Positions 1 to 9,704 are shown, numbered from the stretch's first letter. The stretch: DNA of 64,000 nucleotides from an uncultured Tateyamaria sp. (GCF_947503415.1 NZ_CANNDS010000002.1:186001-250000), one strand, 5' to 3'. Numbers and translations are program-made. Notes: a model not told the origin generated them from the letters alone.

Positions 1-1
1 C

Positions 2-658
2 TACGCGCCCGAGCTGCGCTCAGGTATGAGCCGTGGCGAGGTGGCACAGCGCCTTCCGCAAATCTTTGCCCGCATCAATCCCACCGGTGAAAACCTGCCC
101 GCCAAATTCGCAACCCGCACACCACGCGCGTGGAGCCAGGCCGTTCAGACTGCGCTTGGCCCCGGCGCCAACGCATCGCAACGCCGGGAAGCGGCAGAAC
201 GCGCCCTCGACATCGCCCAGGCCATGGGCTGGCGCGATCACCGCCGTGCATTTGCTCACTACGCCAACGGTCGGCTTTTGTTGGCGAGCGATCCGCAATC
301 GGCGCAATCGCACTTCCGCGCGGCGGACCAGTTCTATGCCGCCACACCCGGGGCTGACCTGCACCGCGCCTACGTCGCCACACAATTGGCCGCCTATGCC
401 ATCAGCCGTGGTGACGGCGACACTGCCCTGATCACCCTCGCCCCGCATATCGACCGCGCCGCCCGCAACGAAAACGCAGCCCTGCTGTCGACCCTGCTGC
501 TGCTGCGCGCCGAAGCGCTTGATCTTCAAGGCCGCACAGCCGAGGCACGCATGGTCAGACTGGACAGCCTTGGGTGGGCGCGCTACGGATTTGGCTCTGA
601 TTGGGCGGTACGGGCCAAGCTGCGCGAGATTTCGTCGCTGAGCCCCCTCAAAGGGTGA
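2..658 (+). CDS. Hypothetical helical protein, C-terminal part (5' end outside window)
   Basis: The reading frame is open to the left edge, so only the C-terminal 218 residues or so are visible. An internal ATG at 26 would give 210 residues, but nothing favours it over an upstream start. The product is Ala/Leu-rich and almost entirely helical. It has TPR-like spacing around residues 65-160 of the visible part, where an AxYAxGRLLL-type helix is followed by AxxxFRAAD. No signal or catalytic motif is visible. It lies 34 bases upstream of a small membrane protein and a VWA protein on the same strand, so an operon is likely. I do not recognise the family, and a TPR-like scaffold role is only an inference. 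Confidence 0.6.
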   Translation, partial: YAPELRSGMSRGEVAQRLPQIFARINPTGENLPAKFATRTPRAWSQAVQTALGPGANASQRREAAERALDIAQAMGWRDHRRAFAHYANGRLLLASDPQSAQSHFRAADQFYAATPGADLHRAYVATQLAAYAISRGDGDTALITLAPHIDRAARNENAALLSTLLLLRAEALDLQGRTAEARMVRLDSLGWARYGFGSDWAVRAKLREISSLSPLKG

Positions 659-692
659 ACTTGCCGCCCCAACGTATTGAGAGGCAAGGCAA

Positions 693-863
693 ATGATCGT
701 TATCGTGGCAGCCATCCTTGGCGCACTGATCGGCGGATACACGGCACGAAAGCGGAACGGCAACCGGCTCGACATCCTGCAATACGCGGCAGGCTACGCA
801 CTGGCCTTTGTTATCGTGGGCATGATCGCCACCGTCCTCATCGACCGCGCCATGCGGGGCTGA
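693..863 (+). CDS. Small two-helix membrane protein (56 aa)
   Basis: A 56-residue frame starts at ATG 693, preceded by a GAGAGGCAAGG ribosome-binding region, and stops at 861-863. Residues 2-16 (IVIVAAILGALIGGY) and about 32-51 are hydrophobic. A short basic linker (TARKRNGNR) joins them, so two membrane spans with a positive loop are predicted. The stop is one base before the ATG of the VWA protein, which implies translational coupling. It is real in my judgement because of the ribosome-binding site, the tight spacing and the coherent topology. The function is unknown. Confidence 0.6.
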   Translation: MIVIVAAILGALIGGYTARKRNGNRLDILQYAAGYALAFVIVGMIATVLIDRAMRG

Positions 864-864
864 C

Positions 865-2052
865 ATGTTCCTGCCCTTCTTCGAAAGCCTGCGGAAGAAC
901 GGCGTGCCCGTCAGCTTGCGCGAATTCCTTGTCTTTCTCGAAGGCATGAAGGCGGGGCTGGCCACCTATGATGTCGAGGCGTTCTACTATCTCGCCCGTG
1001 TCGCGATGGTGAAGGACGAGCGTAACATCGACAAGTTCGACCGCGCCTTTGCTGCCGCCTTCGAAGGGCTGGAACAGATCAGCATTGATCAGGTGCTGGA
1101 GGCTGTGGACATCCCGCAGGATTGGCTGGAAAAGCTGGCCGAAAAGCACTTGTCCGAGGACGAGCGCAAAGAGATCGAAGCCCTGGGAGGCTTCGACAAG
1201 CTGATGGAAACGCTCAAGAAACGGCTTGAAGAACAGAAAGGTCGCCATCAGGGCGGCAACAAGTGGGTTGGCACCGCTGGCACATCTCCTTTTGGGGCCT
1301 ATGGCTACAACCCCGAAGGTGTCCGCATCGGCCAGAAAGAAAGCCGCCACCAGCGCGCGGTCAAGGTCTGGGACAAGCGCGAGTTCAAGAACCTCGACGA
1401 CACGGTTGAGCTGGGCACGCGCAACATCAAAGTGGCCCTGAAACGCCTGCGCCGCTGGGCCCGCGATGGCGCAGCAGAAGAACTGGACCTGAACGGCACC
1501 ATCCGTGCCACGGCGGAACACGGCTACCTCGATGTGAAAACGCGGCCAGAACGGCGCAATGCGGTCAAGGTGCTACTGTTTCTCGACATCGGCGGATCAA
1601 TGGACCCGCATGTGAAGATTGTGGAGGAGCTGTTTTCGGCCGCGAAGTCCGAGTTCAAGCATCTCGAACATTTCTACTTTCACAATTGCCTCTATGAAGG
1701 TGTGTGGCGCGACAACCGCCGCCGTTGGGATGCCCAAACGCCCACGCATGAAATTCTGCGCACCTATGGACCTGACTACAAGTGTATCTTCGTGGGCGAC
1801 GCCAGCATGTCGCCCTACGAAATCGCGTACCCCGGTGGGGCCAATGAGCATTGGAACCAGGAAGCGGGTCAGGTCTGGCTGCAACGCGCCCGCGATCAGT
1901 GGTCATCAAACCTCTGGATCAACCCGGTGCCCGAGAAATATTGGCCCTACACCCATTCCATCAGCATGATTCAGGAGATCTTTGGCGCAGATGCCATGGT
2001 CCCCATGACCCTCGAAGGATTGAGCCGAGGCATGCGCGCCCTGACGCGCTGA
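865..2052 (+). CDS. VWA domain protein, CoxE-like
   Basis: This 395-residue protein has a helical N-terminal half and a von Willebrand A-type domain in the C-terminal half. The metal-site motif appears as LFLDIGGSMDPH near residue 240, a DxGxS variant of DxSxS. It is followed by the FYFHN strand and the conserved FVGDASMSPYE element of CoxE-like proteins. In this family the VWA protein usually works with a MoxR-type AAA ATPase in assembling or activating metalloenzymes. The ATPase would lie upstream, outside the window. The start at 865 is one base after the preceding stop. The substrate complex cannot be deduced here. Confidence 0.8.
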   Translation: MFLPFFESLRKNGVPVSLREFLVFLEGMKAGLATYDVEAFYYLARVAMVKDERNIDKFDRAFAAAFEGLEQISIDQVLEAVDIPQDWLEKLAEKHLSEDERKEIEALGGFDKLMETLKKRLEEQKGRHQGGNKWVGTAGTSPFGAYGYNPEGVRIGQKESRHQRAVKVWDKREFKNLDDTVELGTRNIKVALKRLRRWARDGAAEELDLNGTIRATAEHGYLDVKTRPERRNAVKVLLFLDIGGSMDPHVKIVEELFSAAKSEFKHLEHFYFHNCLYEGVWRDNRRRWDAQTPTHEILRTYGPDYKCIFVGDASMSPYEIAYPGGANEHWNQEAGQVWLQRARDQWSSNLWINPVPEKYWPYTHSISMIQEIFGADAMVPMTLEGLSRGMRALTR

Positions 2053-2090
2053 CCCTTTTTGGTTACAAAACCATCGCGTAGCATTGGTAC

Positions 2091-3254
2091 ATGTCTACAG
2101 CCCCCACCGTTCACATCGACCCTGCCGCATTCCACGCCGATCCGTACCCGACGCTGGCGGCGATGCGGGCCGACACGCCCGTGTGCTTTGTGCCTGAACT
2201 TGGCGCCACCTTGTTTACCCGCCGAGACGATGTGTTCCGTGAAGAAAAACGCGTTGATCTGTTCTCAAGCCACCAACCGAACGGATTACTGACCAAAATC
2301 ATGGGCGAGAACCTGATGCGCAAGGACGGCGATGCCCATATGCGCGAGCGCAAGGCGCTATTTCCCGCTCTCAGCCCACGCACTGTGCGCGATGTGCTGG
2401 CCCCGCAATTCCAAAGCATCGTGCAAGAACATATCGACCGCCTGAAGCCACAAGGAAGCTGTGATCTGGTGACCGAGTTCGCCATGCCAGTCTCCGCTGA
2501 TGCATTGCGGCTGATGACCGGTCTGACCAACATGGACGCGGCAGAAATGGACGCCGCAAGCCAAGCCATGTTGGACGCCGCCGCCAACTATCAGCGGGAC
2601 CCGGACGTAGACGCGCTTGGCTATGGATACGCGGACCGGGTTTTGGAACTCATCAAGGACAAGCTACCTGAGCTGCGCGCCAAACCCGATCTTTCAATCA
2701 TATCCGTGCTTGATCAAGGTGGCCTGACTCTGGACGAAATCGCAGGCAACGTCCGCGTCATCATCGGCGGCGGCCAGAACGAACCGCGCGATGCGATTGC
2801 AGGCACCGTCTGGGCGCTGCTGACCCACTCCGATCAGCACCAACTGATCCGCAACGGCACAGCAACATGGCAAAACGCCTTTGATGAATATGTGCGGCTC
2901 GTGGCCCCGATCGGGATGTCCCCACGCCGGGTCGCGCGCACAGACGACGCCTGTGGCGTCACCTTCGAAGAAAACGAATTGATCTTCTTCATGTTCGGCT
3001 CGGCCTGCCGCGACGCCGCGCATTTCACAAACCCCGACAGGTTTGACCTGACGCGCGACACCGGCCCCGCCATCCCCTTTGGCGCAGGACCCCATTTTTG
3101 CGCAGGGGCAGCGGCGTCACGCAGCCTTATCGCAGGTCATGCGCTGCCCATGCTGTTTGACCAGTTACCGGACCTGCAATTGACAGGGGATGCACCCTTC
3201 GCCGGATGGGCCTTTCGCGGCCCGCTGACGGTTCCTGTCTGCTGGGATCCATGA
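2091..3254 (+). CDS. Cytochrome P450
   Basis: This 387-residue, soluble P450-type mono-oxygenase lacks a membrane anchor, as is usual for bacterial class I enzymes. The heme ligand loop reads FGAGPHFCAGAAASR, with the thiolate at Cys337. The I-helix carries GGGQNEPRD in place of the usual AGxxT, so the acid-alcohol pair is atypical. An E-x-x-R-like segment (DEYVRLVAP) and the meander before the heme loop are present. It is 38 bases downstream of the VWA gene. No ferredoxin or reductase gene is adjacent, so electron donors must come from elsewhere. The substrate is unknown. A short inverted repeat (TGGTT-ACAA-AACCA, 2060-2073) lies just upstream. Confidence 0.9.
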   Translation: MSTAPTVHIDPAAFHADPYPTLAAMRADTPVCFVPELGATLFTRRDDVFREEKRVDLFSSHQPNGLLTKIMGENLMRKDGDAHMRERKALFPALSPRTVRDVLAPQFQSIVQEHIDRLKPQGSCDLVTEFAMPVSADALRLMTGLTNMDAAEMDAASQAMLDAAANYQRDPDVDALGYGYADRVLELIKDKLPELRAKPDLSIISVLDQGGLTLDEIAGNVRVIIGGGQNEPRDAIAGTVWALLTHSDQHQLIRNGTATWQNAFDEYVRLVAPIGMSPRRVARTDDACGVTFEENELIFFMFGSACRDAAHFTNPDRFDLTRDTGPAIPFGAGPHFCAGAAASRSLIAGHALPMLFDQLPDLQLTGDAPFAGWAFRGPLTVPVCWDP

Positions 3255-3295
3255 TCGCGCTTGCCGATGCCTGAAATCGGCCCCATATCACTGGC

Positions 3296-3991
3296 ATGAT
3301 CAAGTTTATGCCCATCCTCCTCGCCCTGCTCTATGGGCTGGCGATGTACCGCTTTTCCGTGTGGCGCACAGCGCGCGAGCTGGATGAAAAATCAACAGAA
3401 CTGGCCGACCCGATGCTGCGCCAGATGTGCGACCAGATGGCGGCTGCGCTGGATCTGGACCGGATCAAAGTCCACATCTACGAGATCGATCCGGTCAACG
3501 GGCTCGCAGCGCCCGACGGACGGATTTTCATCACACGCGGGTTCTACAACAAGTTCCGGCAGGGCGCCGTATCTGCGTCCGAGATGGCAAGCGTGATTGC
3601 GCACGAATTGGGCCACGTCGCATTGGGTCACAGCCGCCGTCGGATGATCGACTTTTCCGGCCAGAACGCCCTGCGCACGGCCCTCGCCATGGTCTTGTCC
3701 CGCTTCATTCCCGGCATCGGTGTCCTGATCGCCAACGGATTGACAACGCTGCTGGCCGCGCGCCTGTCGCGCAGCGATGAATATGAAGCAGACGCTTATG
3801 CCGCAGCACTTTTGACCAAGGCCGGGATCGGGATCGGGCCACAGATTTCCCTGTTCCAGAAACTCGAAGCGTTGACCAAGTCCAATTCGGGTGCCGTTCC
3901 CGCATGGCTGATGAGCCATCCCAAAACGCACGAACGGATCAAGGCGCTTGAAGCGCTCGACACGAAGTGGAAAACCCTGCCCGTCAAATAA
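3296..3991 (+). CDS. M48-family membrane-associated metallopeptidase
   Basis: This 231-residue zinc protease has an N-terminal hydrophobic segment (residues about 4-18), which suggests membrane attachment. The HExxH motif is HELGH at residues 103-107, and the third ligand lies in SRSDEYEADAYA (Glu162). A second hydrophobic stretch around 124-155 separates the two, as in HtpX/Oma1-like members. It is shorter than HtpX (about 290 aa), so it belongs to the compact M48 group linked to envelope protein quality control. It is an independent plus-strand gene whose 3' end converges on the PIN-domain gene 11 bases later. Confidence 0.88.
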   Translation: MIKFMPILLALLYGLAMYRFSVWRTARELDEKSTELADPMLRQMCDQMAAALDLDRIKVHIYEIDPVNGLAAPDGRIFITRGFYNKFRQGAVSASEMASVIAHELGHVALGHSRRRMIDFSGQNALRTALAMVLSRFIPGIGVLIANGLTTLLAARLSRSDEYEADAYAAALLTKAGIGIGPQISLFQKLEALTKSNSGAVPAWLMSHPKTHERIKALEALDTKWKTLPVK

Positions 3992-4002
3992 GGTGCAAGG
4001 CC

Positions 4003-4554
4003 CTAGATGGCGGCCCGCTCCAGCGCTTTCCCCAACCGTGGAAGACGCGCCTTTTTCATCAATCCGCGCATGTTCCAATCCTGCCCCGACAGGCGCCGTG
4101 CTTCTGCCAGCACGCCTTGAGCGGCGTTGTTGACCGCGTCCGGTTGCGCCTCAAAGCAACCCAACAGAAACCCGTCTGGATCCGCGCGCGACAGTCCCTC
4201 TTCGGCAAGTATGTTGCGTGGAAAGTCCTTGGCATTTGACGTGAGAACAACATCAGAGGACCCGGCAATGGCAGCGGCCAAAACATGCACGTCCGCAGGG
4301 TCCGGCAACCATAGACGGTGTTCCAGTTCTGGCGGATGCTGCACGCTCGCACGTGGCCAACGCGTGCCGAGCATCACGATTTCGCCGCGGGCCTGCGCTT
4401 CCCCTTCTGCCCCCAGACGTGCCGCGGCGCGCGCCCATTCTTCGAGGATACGAGGCGACCATTGGGGTTCGAACAGCCCTGCTGCGGCCACGCCCAGCAC
4501 AACCTCGCGCATCACGGTCGGATAGAGGACATTTGCGTCGATCAGGACCTTCAT
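4003..4554 (-). CDS. PIN-domain protein (putative ribonuclease)
   Basis: This 183-residue protein begins at ATG 4554. The chosen start gives the PIN signature MKVLIDANVLYP, with acidic residue Asp6 in the first strand. Further acidic positions occur in LPDPADVHVLAAA and in the SNAKDFP/SRADPDGF region, matching the usual metal-site layout. Its start codon overlaps the stop of the upstream methyltransferase gene (ATGA at 4554-4551), so the two are translated together. No antitoxin-like gene is adjacent, and the coupling to an rRNA methyltransferase argues against a classic VapC toxin. RNA cleavage or processing is inferred from the fold only. Confidence 0.78.
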   Translation of the reverse strand: MKVLIDANVLYPTVMREVVLGVAAAGLFEPQWSPRILEEWARAAARLGAEGEAQARGEIVMLGTRWPRASVQHPPELEHRLWLPDPADVHVLAAAIAGSSDVVLTSNAKDFPRNILAEEGLSRADPDGFLLGCFEAQPDAVNNAAQGVLAEARRLSGQDWNMRGLMKKARLPRLGKALERAAI

Positions 4555-5759
4555 ACGCGGAAGAACAACGCCTTGAGGTACCCGCTTTCCGCCAGTTGAG
4601 GCAGCTGCGGATGATCCGGTCCGGCAAACCCCGTGTGCAAAAGCACCGGCGACCGCCCTGCCCGCCCCATGCCGCGCACCGACGCCGCGCGAAACTTGGC
4701 AAGATCCGCCGCGTGCGAGCAGCTGCATAGCCCAAGGATGCCGCCGTCAACGACCAATGGTGCGGCCAACCGCGCAATGCGTTCATATGCACGTAGCCCT
4801 GCATCAAGCGCCGGTTTCGCCGGGGCGAAGGCAGGCGGATCACAGATCACCATATCAAATTGGGCACCTTCCGCCTGCAGTTCCGCCAATACGTCAAACG
4901 CGTCGCCTTGCCGGGTTGCGAACCGATCGGACGCACCCATCGCATCCGCCCCGTCTTGCGCCAGTCCAAGCGCCGTTGCCGATCCATCGACACACAGCGT
5001 GGATGCAGCGCCTCCGGCAAGGGCCGCCAATCCAAAACCACCCACATGCGAAAACACGTCCAGGACCCGCGCACCCGTCGCGACAGATTGTGCAAAGACA
5101 TGGTTGGGACGTTGATCGAAGAACAAGCCGGTCTTCTGCCCGCCCGCGACATCCGCCATGTAGATGGCACCATTCATTGGCACAGGAATAGGATCTTGCG
5201 GCATTTCTCCCACAAAGACCGCGCCTTGATCATCCAACCCTTCCAGCGCGCGCGTGCGACCACTGGCGTTCTTGATCAAGGTCTTGATACCGACAACATT
5301 CTGGAGGGCGGCGGTCAAATCACCCAGACGCGCATCCGCCCATGCGGCGTTCGGTTGGATCACTGCCGTGTCGCCAAAACGGTCAATGATGACACCCGGA
5401 AATCCGTCGGCTTCCGCATGGATCAGTCTGTAAAATGGGGCATTGAACAGCGTTTCGCGCAGCGCCAACGCGCGGGCGATACGCGCCTCGAACCACGCTT
5501 GATCAATATTGGCCGCGGGGTCCCGGTCTACCATCCGGCCCGCAATTTTCGATGCCGTGTTCACCGCAACAAGGCCCAAGGGCGCGCGATTGTCATCTTC
5601 GAGAACAGCAAGTGTTCCAGGAGCCAAGGCCTTGGTCCGCCGATCAAGCACAAGTTCGTTGGCGTACACCCACGGAAACCCGTGGCGTATGCGGCGCGGG
5701 TCCATCTTGGGACGCATGCGAAGTTTTGGGCGATCGGACGGAAAAGAGGGCGCTGTCAT
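4551..5759 (-). CDS. Class I SAM-dependent rRNA methyltransferase, RlmI-like
   Basis: The 402-residue product has a PUA-like N-terminus (LRMRPKMDPRRIRHGFPWVYANEL), a middle domain, and a Rossmann methyltransferase domain. The last contains VLDVFSHVGGFGLAALAGGA as SAM motif I, DMVICDPPAFAP as the catalytic loop and LGLCSCSHAAD near the end. This is the layout of RlmI, which makes m5C in 23S rRNA; the exact target here is an inference. The start at 5759 is chosen because AGAGGAGGGCGCT precedes it, whereas an ATG eight codons upstream has no ribosome-binding site. It overlaps the PIN gene by four bases. Confidence 0.85.
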   Translation of the reverse strand: MTAPSFPSDRPKLRMRPKMDPRRIRHGFPWVYANELVLDRRTKALAPGTLAVLEDDNRAPLGLVAVNTASKIAGRMVDRDPAANIDQAWFEARIARALALRETLFNAPFYRLIHAEADGFPGVIIDRFGDTAVIQPNAAWADARLGDLTAALQNVVGIKTLIKNASGRTRALEGLDDQGAVFVGEMPQDPIPVPMNGAIYMADVAGGQKTGLFFDQRPNHVFAQSVATGARVLDVFSHVGGFGLAALAGGAASTLCVDGSATALGLAQDGADAMGASDRFATRQGDAFDVLAELQAEGAQFDMVICDPPAFAPAKPALDAGLRAYERIARLAAPLVVDGGILGLCSCSHAADLAKFRAASVRGMGRAGRSPVLLHTGFAGPDHPQLPQLAESGYLKALFFRV

Positions 5760-5798
5760 AGCGCCCTCCTCTAATCCCATCAACCGGTGTGGGAAAGG

Positions 5799-6470
5799 TC
5801 AGATTTGGTTCATGGCCTGGATGAAGCCCAGTTGCGGGTTCTGGAACCCTTCCACGGTCGTCAGTTCCTGACGAATGACTTCGGCCAAGTGGTTGGTGAT
5901 GCGCACCTTCTGGGTCTGGCCACGCGCTTCGGCTTGCAGGGCCTGCTGACCACCAAAGGCGGCAAGATCGGCACGCACGACGCGGGGTTCGGTCAACAGC
6001 ACACCCGTTTCAGGATTGCGCAGCGACAATTCGAAGTTGATATTGTGCACACCACCGACGGTGTAACGCGCTTTTTCGGTCAATGCGTGAAAGCGCAGAA
6101 CCTTGACATCAAGGGCCACCGGCACGGCACCTTCAAGCGGGTCAGTGCCCAGACGCATCGCGCTGTCAAAAATCGTTGCGACCTGTGCATGACGGTCACC
6201 GATGGGGTCCTCGCGCCACACGATATCGCTTGAGGGAAGATAGCGGTTGGCTTCGGACACCGACAGGCTGCGCGGAACACGCACCGTCACGCTTTCGACG
6301 CGCACATCGGTCAATGGCACAACCAGACCCGTCGTCTCGATTGCCGGCGCTGCGGCGCTCGGCAAGGCAGGTGCTTCAAAGGGAACGTTGCGCGACGCGA
6401 TATTCGTGTTTGCACAGGCGGACACCAAGCCCCCCATCACCAACAGCGCTACAAGCTTCAAACGTTTCAT
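5799..6470 (-). CDS. Putative lipoprotein (DUF6778-like)
   Basis: This 223-residue protein has a classic lipoprotein signal: a basic start (MKRLK), a hydrophobic core and the lipobox LVSAC with Cys19. The mature part contains a repeated beta-strand pattern (VRVESVTVRVPRSLSV) and a conserved-looking SDIVWREDPIGDRHAQV segment. I associate this with a small lipoprotein family common in Rhodobacterales, possibly DUF6778. It ends 40 bases upstream of the RlmI-like gene on the same strand. No enzymatic motif is visible, and an envelope role is inferred from the lipobox alone. Confidence 0.75.
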   Translation of the reverse strand: MKRLKLVALLVMGGLVSACANTNIASRNVPFEAPALPSAAAPAIETTGLVVPLTDVRVESVTVRVPRSLSVSEANRYLPSSDIVWREDPIGDRHAQVATIFDSAMRLGTDPLEGAVPVALDVKVLRFHALTEKARYTVGGVHNINFELSLRNPETGVLLTEPRVVRADLAAFGGQQALQAEARGQTQKVRITNHLAEVIRQELTTVEGFQNPQLGFIQAMNQI

Positions 6471-6598
6471 CTCGGTCTCCGATCAGCGCAGACACTCCGC
6501 GCTTTTGTTGTGTTCGAAGATCAATCTGAAGGCGAACTTGGGCAAAAGTTAGACAAATTTGGTGCAAATGAAGGATTGTTATGCAGAGAACAACAATC

Positions 6599-6874
6599 TC
6601 ACGCGTCGCGACGTCGACTGCGCCAGCCACCGCGCCTGCGCGGTTGCGCAATGGTTTCGCGCCCCTCGCGCAGCGTTTGCGTCATCGGATGATCGGGGTG
6701 ATCCCGTTCATAGCGGGACAGCAAGGCGGCAATCTGGTCCGCTGGCACCCGGGTGCCAGGCACGCTGAGCGCCCAATCCAGAAAAATCGTCCGGCATTCG
6801 GCGGGGGTGATCCCGTCAATGCGATACGCCTCAAAGATCAAGCCTTTGGGGTCTTGTTCGTCGCCTTTGCGCAT
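6599..6874 (-). CDS. Small conserved protein coupled to glnE (91 aa)
   Basis: This 91-residue cytoplasmic protein begins at ATG 6874-6872, overlapping the glnE stop by one base (TGATG). Translational coupling with the adenylyltransferase is therefore likely. The N-terminal half has a defined acidic and aromatic pattern (FEAYRIDGITPAECRTIFLDW). The C-terminus is very basic (RRRGGWRSRRRD), suggesting nucleic-acid or membrane contact. No known domain is recognised. The tight coupling to glnE suggests a link to nitrogen control, but that is context only. Confidence 0.65.
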   Translation of the reverse strand: MRKGDEQDPKGLIFEAYRIDGITPAECRTIFLDWALSVPGTRVPADQIAALLSRYERDHPDHPMTQTLREGRETIAQPRRRGGWRSRRRDA

Positions 6875-9627
6875 CAGCCCTGTTCACCGCCTTTTGTCGC
6901 CGCATCTATCAGCCGTGCGGCCCTGTCAATTGTCTCGGCCAGATGGGCTTCGGCCTCGGCCCGCGTGTTTCGACCAACCGCGCGCAACAGCACGTCCTGA
7001 CCGCCGCTCCCGAGGGTGTCCAGATCCACGGCACTGGTGCTGAGCAATCGCGACGCGATCTGCACGGCCCAAAGTAGCGCATGCGTGTCTGCAAGATGTT
7101 GTGCATCCACGTCGTTCAAGATGCCCGCCGCGACACATGCATCCAGTCCATGCCGCACCCCGGCCCGTATTTCTCCGGTCAAGACCGCACCGGCCTGGGC
7201 CAGAAGCTCGATATCCTGCAGGCGGCCCGCCCCGATCTTGGGATCCCAGATCGAGGCGGGTTGCTTGGCCGCAGCGATCCGCGTCCGCATGTCCGCCAAT
7301 TCCCTCAGGACCGCACCCGCGTTTCGTGGCTGTTGGATGATGGCCTGCCGAAATTCCTCTACATCCCGTGCCAGCGCGTCAGGGCCCGCAACAACGGTTG
7401 CCCGCACAAGGGCCAGGTGTTCCCACAACCATGCATCTTCCTTCTGATACCGTTGAAACGAAGACCACCCCGTTGCCACAGGCCCCTGATTGCCCGAAGG
7501 TCTCAGACGCATGTCAGCTTCGTACAGACGCCCCTGTGCTGTTTGCGCCGTGACGGCGGTGATCATCGCTTGGGTCAAGCGCGCGTAGTAGGCCCCAACG
7601 GTCAGCGGGCGCGCCCCGTCCGAGCAGTCGGCATCACTGGGATCATAAATCACGATCAGATCAAGATCAGATTGCGGCGTCAGATGCCCTGCCCCAAGGC
7701 TGCCCATTCCCAAAATGACGCCACCACGTCCGGGTGGCGGTCCGTGACGCTTTGCAAAGTGTTCCTGCACTGCGGGCCATAGGGCCGCCACGCCAGCGCG
7801 GGCAAGATCACTGTACTGCCTGCCCGCTTCGGTTGCGGTGGTCAGTTGGCGCAGGTGATGAACACCGATGCGAAAATGCCATTCCTTTGCCCAGGATCGG
7901 ATGGCATCCAGCTTCGCCTCGTAATCCGGTTCGGTGTCCAGACGGGCCTTGGCCAGTTTGGTCAACGCACTGCACCCTGGCCACTCGTCAAAGAAACTTC
8001 CGCCGATCACGGCATCCAGCACGCTGGCATTGCGTGACAGATAGTGGGCCAACGCAGGAGACGTCCCAACGATATCCACCAGCAGGTCCACGAGTTGCGG
8101 GTTCGCCTCGAACAACGAAAACAACTGCACCCCCGCCGGAAGGCCAGCAAGAAAGCCGTCAAAGGCAGACAGCGCCTCTTGTGGCTTTGTCGCCAAAGAC
8201 AGGCGCGACACAAGCATTGGCTCAATTCGGTCAAACAGCGCAGCGCCCCGCTCGCTGCGCAATGCCGGATAACTCCGCCACCGGGCCTGCATCGCATCGT
8301 CCAATGCAGCGCGCGGTTCGGCAGCCTTTGCGTCAGGTGCAAAAAACCCTTCGGTCTCGGCGTGAACCTCAGACAGCCGTTCCTTCAAATCCGCTTCAAG
8401 TGACGGACGATCCGTATCCATCATCGCAGCCAGCCGTTCAAACCCCTCGTCACTGCCGGGCAGTTTGTGGGTTTGCGCGTCGCGGTACATCTGAACCCTG
8501 TGTTCGACCGTTCGGGCAAATCGGTAATGGTCCGTCAGCGTTTCGGCCGTCGCCGCCGGCACCCAGCCCTTGGACGCCAACATATTGAGGCCCGAGACCG
8601 TGTCGCGCACGCGCAAGTCCGTGTCTCGACCACCGGCGATCAACTGACGGGTCTGGGTAAAGAACTCGATCTCTCGAATGCCGCCGCGGCCCAGCTTCAT
8701 GTCATGGCCCGGCAAGGTGATCGGACCACCCGTCCCTTTGTGGGCCCGAATGGCAAGACGCATGTCATGCGCATCCTGCACTGCTGCAAAGTCCAGATGC
8801 CTGCGCCAGACGAACGGCCGCATTTCCTTGAGAAACGCCTCGCCCGCCGCAATATCGCCTGCGCATGGCCGGGCCTTTATATAGGCGGCGCGTTCCCATG
8901 TACGCCCAAGGCTCTCGTAATACCGCTCGGCCGCGCCAACGGACAAAACCACCGGTGTGACAGACGGATCTGGGCGCAAACGCAGGTCGGTTCGAAACAC
9001 ATACCCATCCTCGGTCAGATCACTGAGGATCCTGCTCATGTCCTGCACGGCGCGCACGCACCCTTTCCGGATGGTGACATAGTCGCCGGGATCAAAACGG
9101 GTTTCGTCGAACAGGCAAATCAAGTCGATGTCGGACGAGTAATTCAGTTCGAACGCGCCCATTTTGCCCATCGCGAGGACGAACAAACCGACGTCTTTGT
9201 TTGGCAACCGCCCGCGCCGGACTTGCTCATCCACCGCCGTGGACAAAGCGACTTCACAGGCCATGTCCGCAAGCTGTGTCAGCGCGTGTGTGACGTCCTC
9301 CAGTGCCCACGCCCCTGCCAGATCGGCCAACCCGGCCAGCAGGGCCACCCGCCGCTTCGCTTGGCGCAATGCTGGCCTTACGTCGGACATCCCGGCCTTT
9401 GGCAGAGCAAGCACATCAGCCAGCGCGACCTCCATGTCTTCGAGCGCGCCCGGCAACCACTCCGCCTCTTTTTCAATGAGGCCAGCGAGATATGGACTGC
9501 ATCCCGCAGCGCCAACGACCAATGCGCGCACCTCGCCCGCCAGATCAGATACAGTCTGGGCCGCCGCCTCCCCTCGTTCAGGATCAAAGGGTCTGGGCAG
9601 TCGAACGATATGATCAGCAACGCGCAT
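6874..9627 (-). CDS. glnE: Bifunctional glutamine synthetase adenylyltransferase/deadenylase GlnE
   Basis: This 917-residue protein is of normal length for alphaproteobacterial GlnE. It carries two nucleotidyltransferase active sites. The first is at about residues 153-172 (MGKMGAFELNYSSDIDLI) and the second in the C-terminal half (MGSLGAGHLTPQSDLDLI). The conserved GRGGIREIEFFTQ motif of the N-terminal half is also visible. GlnE attaches AMP to, or removes it from, glutamine synthetase in response to PII and glutamine. The nitrogen sensors ntrBC and ntrYX lie about 34 kb away in this window. The gene is followed immediately by a coupled 91-residue gene. Confidence 0.95.
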   Translation of the reverse strand: MRVADHIVRLPRPFDPERGEAAAQTVSDLAGEVRALVVGAAGCSPYLAGLIEKEAEWLPGALEDMEVALADVLALPKAGMSDVRPALRQAKRRVALLAGLADLAGAWALEDVTHALTQLADMACEVALSTAVDEQVRRGRLPNKDVGLFVLAMGKMGAFELNYSSDIDLICLFDETRFDPGDYVTIRKGCVRAVQDMSRILSDLTEDGYVFRTDLRLRPDPSVTPVVLSVGAAERYYESLGRTWERAAYIKARPCAGDIAAGEAFLKEMRPFVWRRHLDFAAVQDAHDMRLAIRAHKGTGGPITLPGHDMKLGRGGIREIEFFTQTRQLIAGGRDTDLRVRDTVSGLNMLASKGWVPAATAETLTDHYRFARTVEHRVQMYRDAQTHKLPGSDEGFERLAAMMDTDRPSLEADLKERLSEVHAETEGFFAPDAKAAEPRAALDDAMQARWRSYPALRSERGAALFDRIEPMLVSRLSLATKPQEALSAFDGFLAGLPAGVQLFSLFEANPQLVDLLVDIVGTSPALAHYLSRNASVLDAVIGGSFFDEWPGCSALTKLAKARLDTEPDYEAKLDAIRSWAKEWHFRIGVHHLRQLTTATEAGRQYSDLARAGVAALWPAVQEHFAKRHGPPPGRGGVILGMGSLGAGHLTPQSDLDLIVIYDPSDADCSDGARPLTVGAYYARLTQAMITAVTAQTAQGRLYEADMRLRPSGNQGPVATGWSSFQRYQKEDAWLWEHLALVRATVVAGPDALARDVEEFRQAIIQQPRNAGAVLRELADMRTRIAAAKQPASIWDPKIGAGRLQDIELLAQAGAVLTGEIRAGVRHGLDACVAAGILNDVDAQHLADTHALLWAVQIASRLLSTSAVDLDTLGSGGQDVLLRAVGRNTRAEAEAHLAETIDRAARLIDAATKGGEQG

Positions 9628-9704
9628 GGCGCTAGCATCAAAGGCTGGTGCGCCAGCGTCAATGGCCCTTGCACAGGGTTAAGTCACAGGACAAGGTCCG
9701 CCTC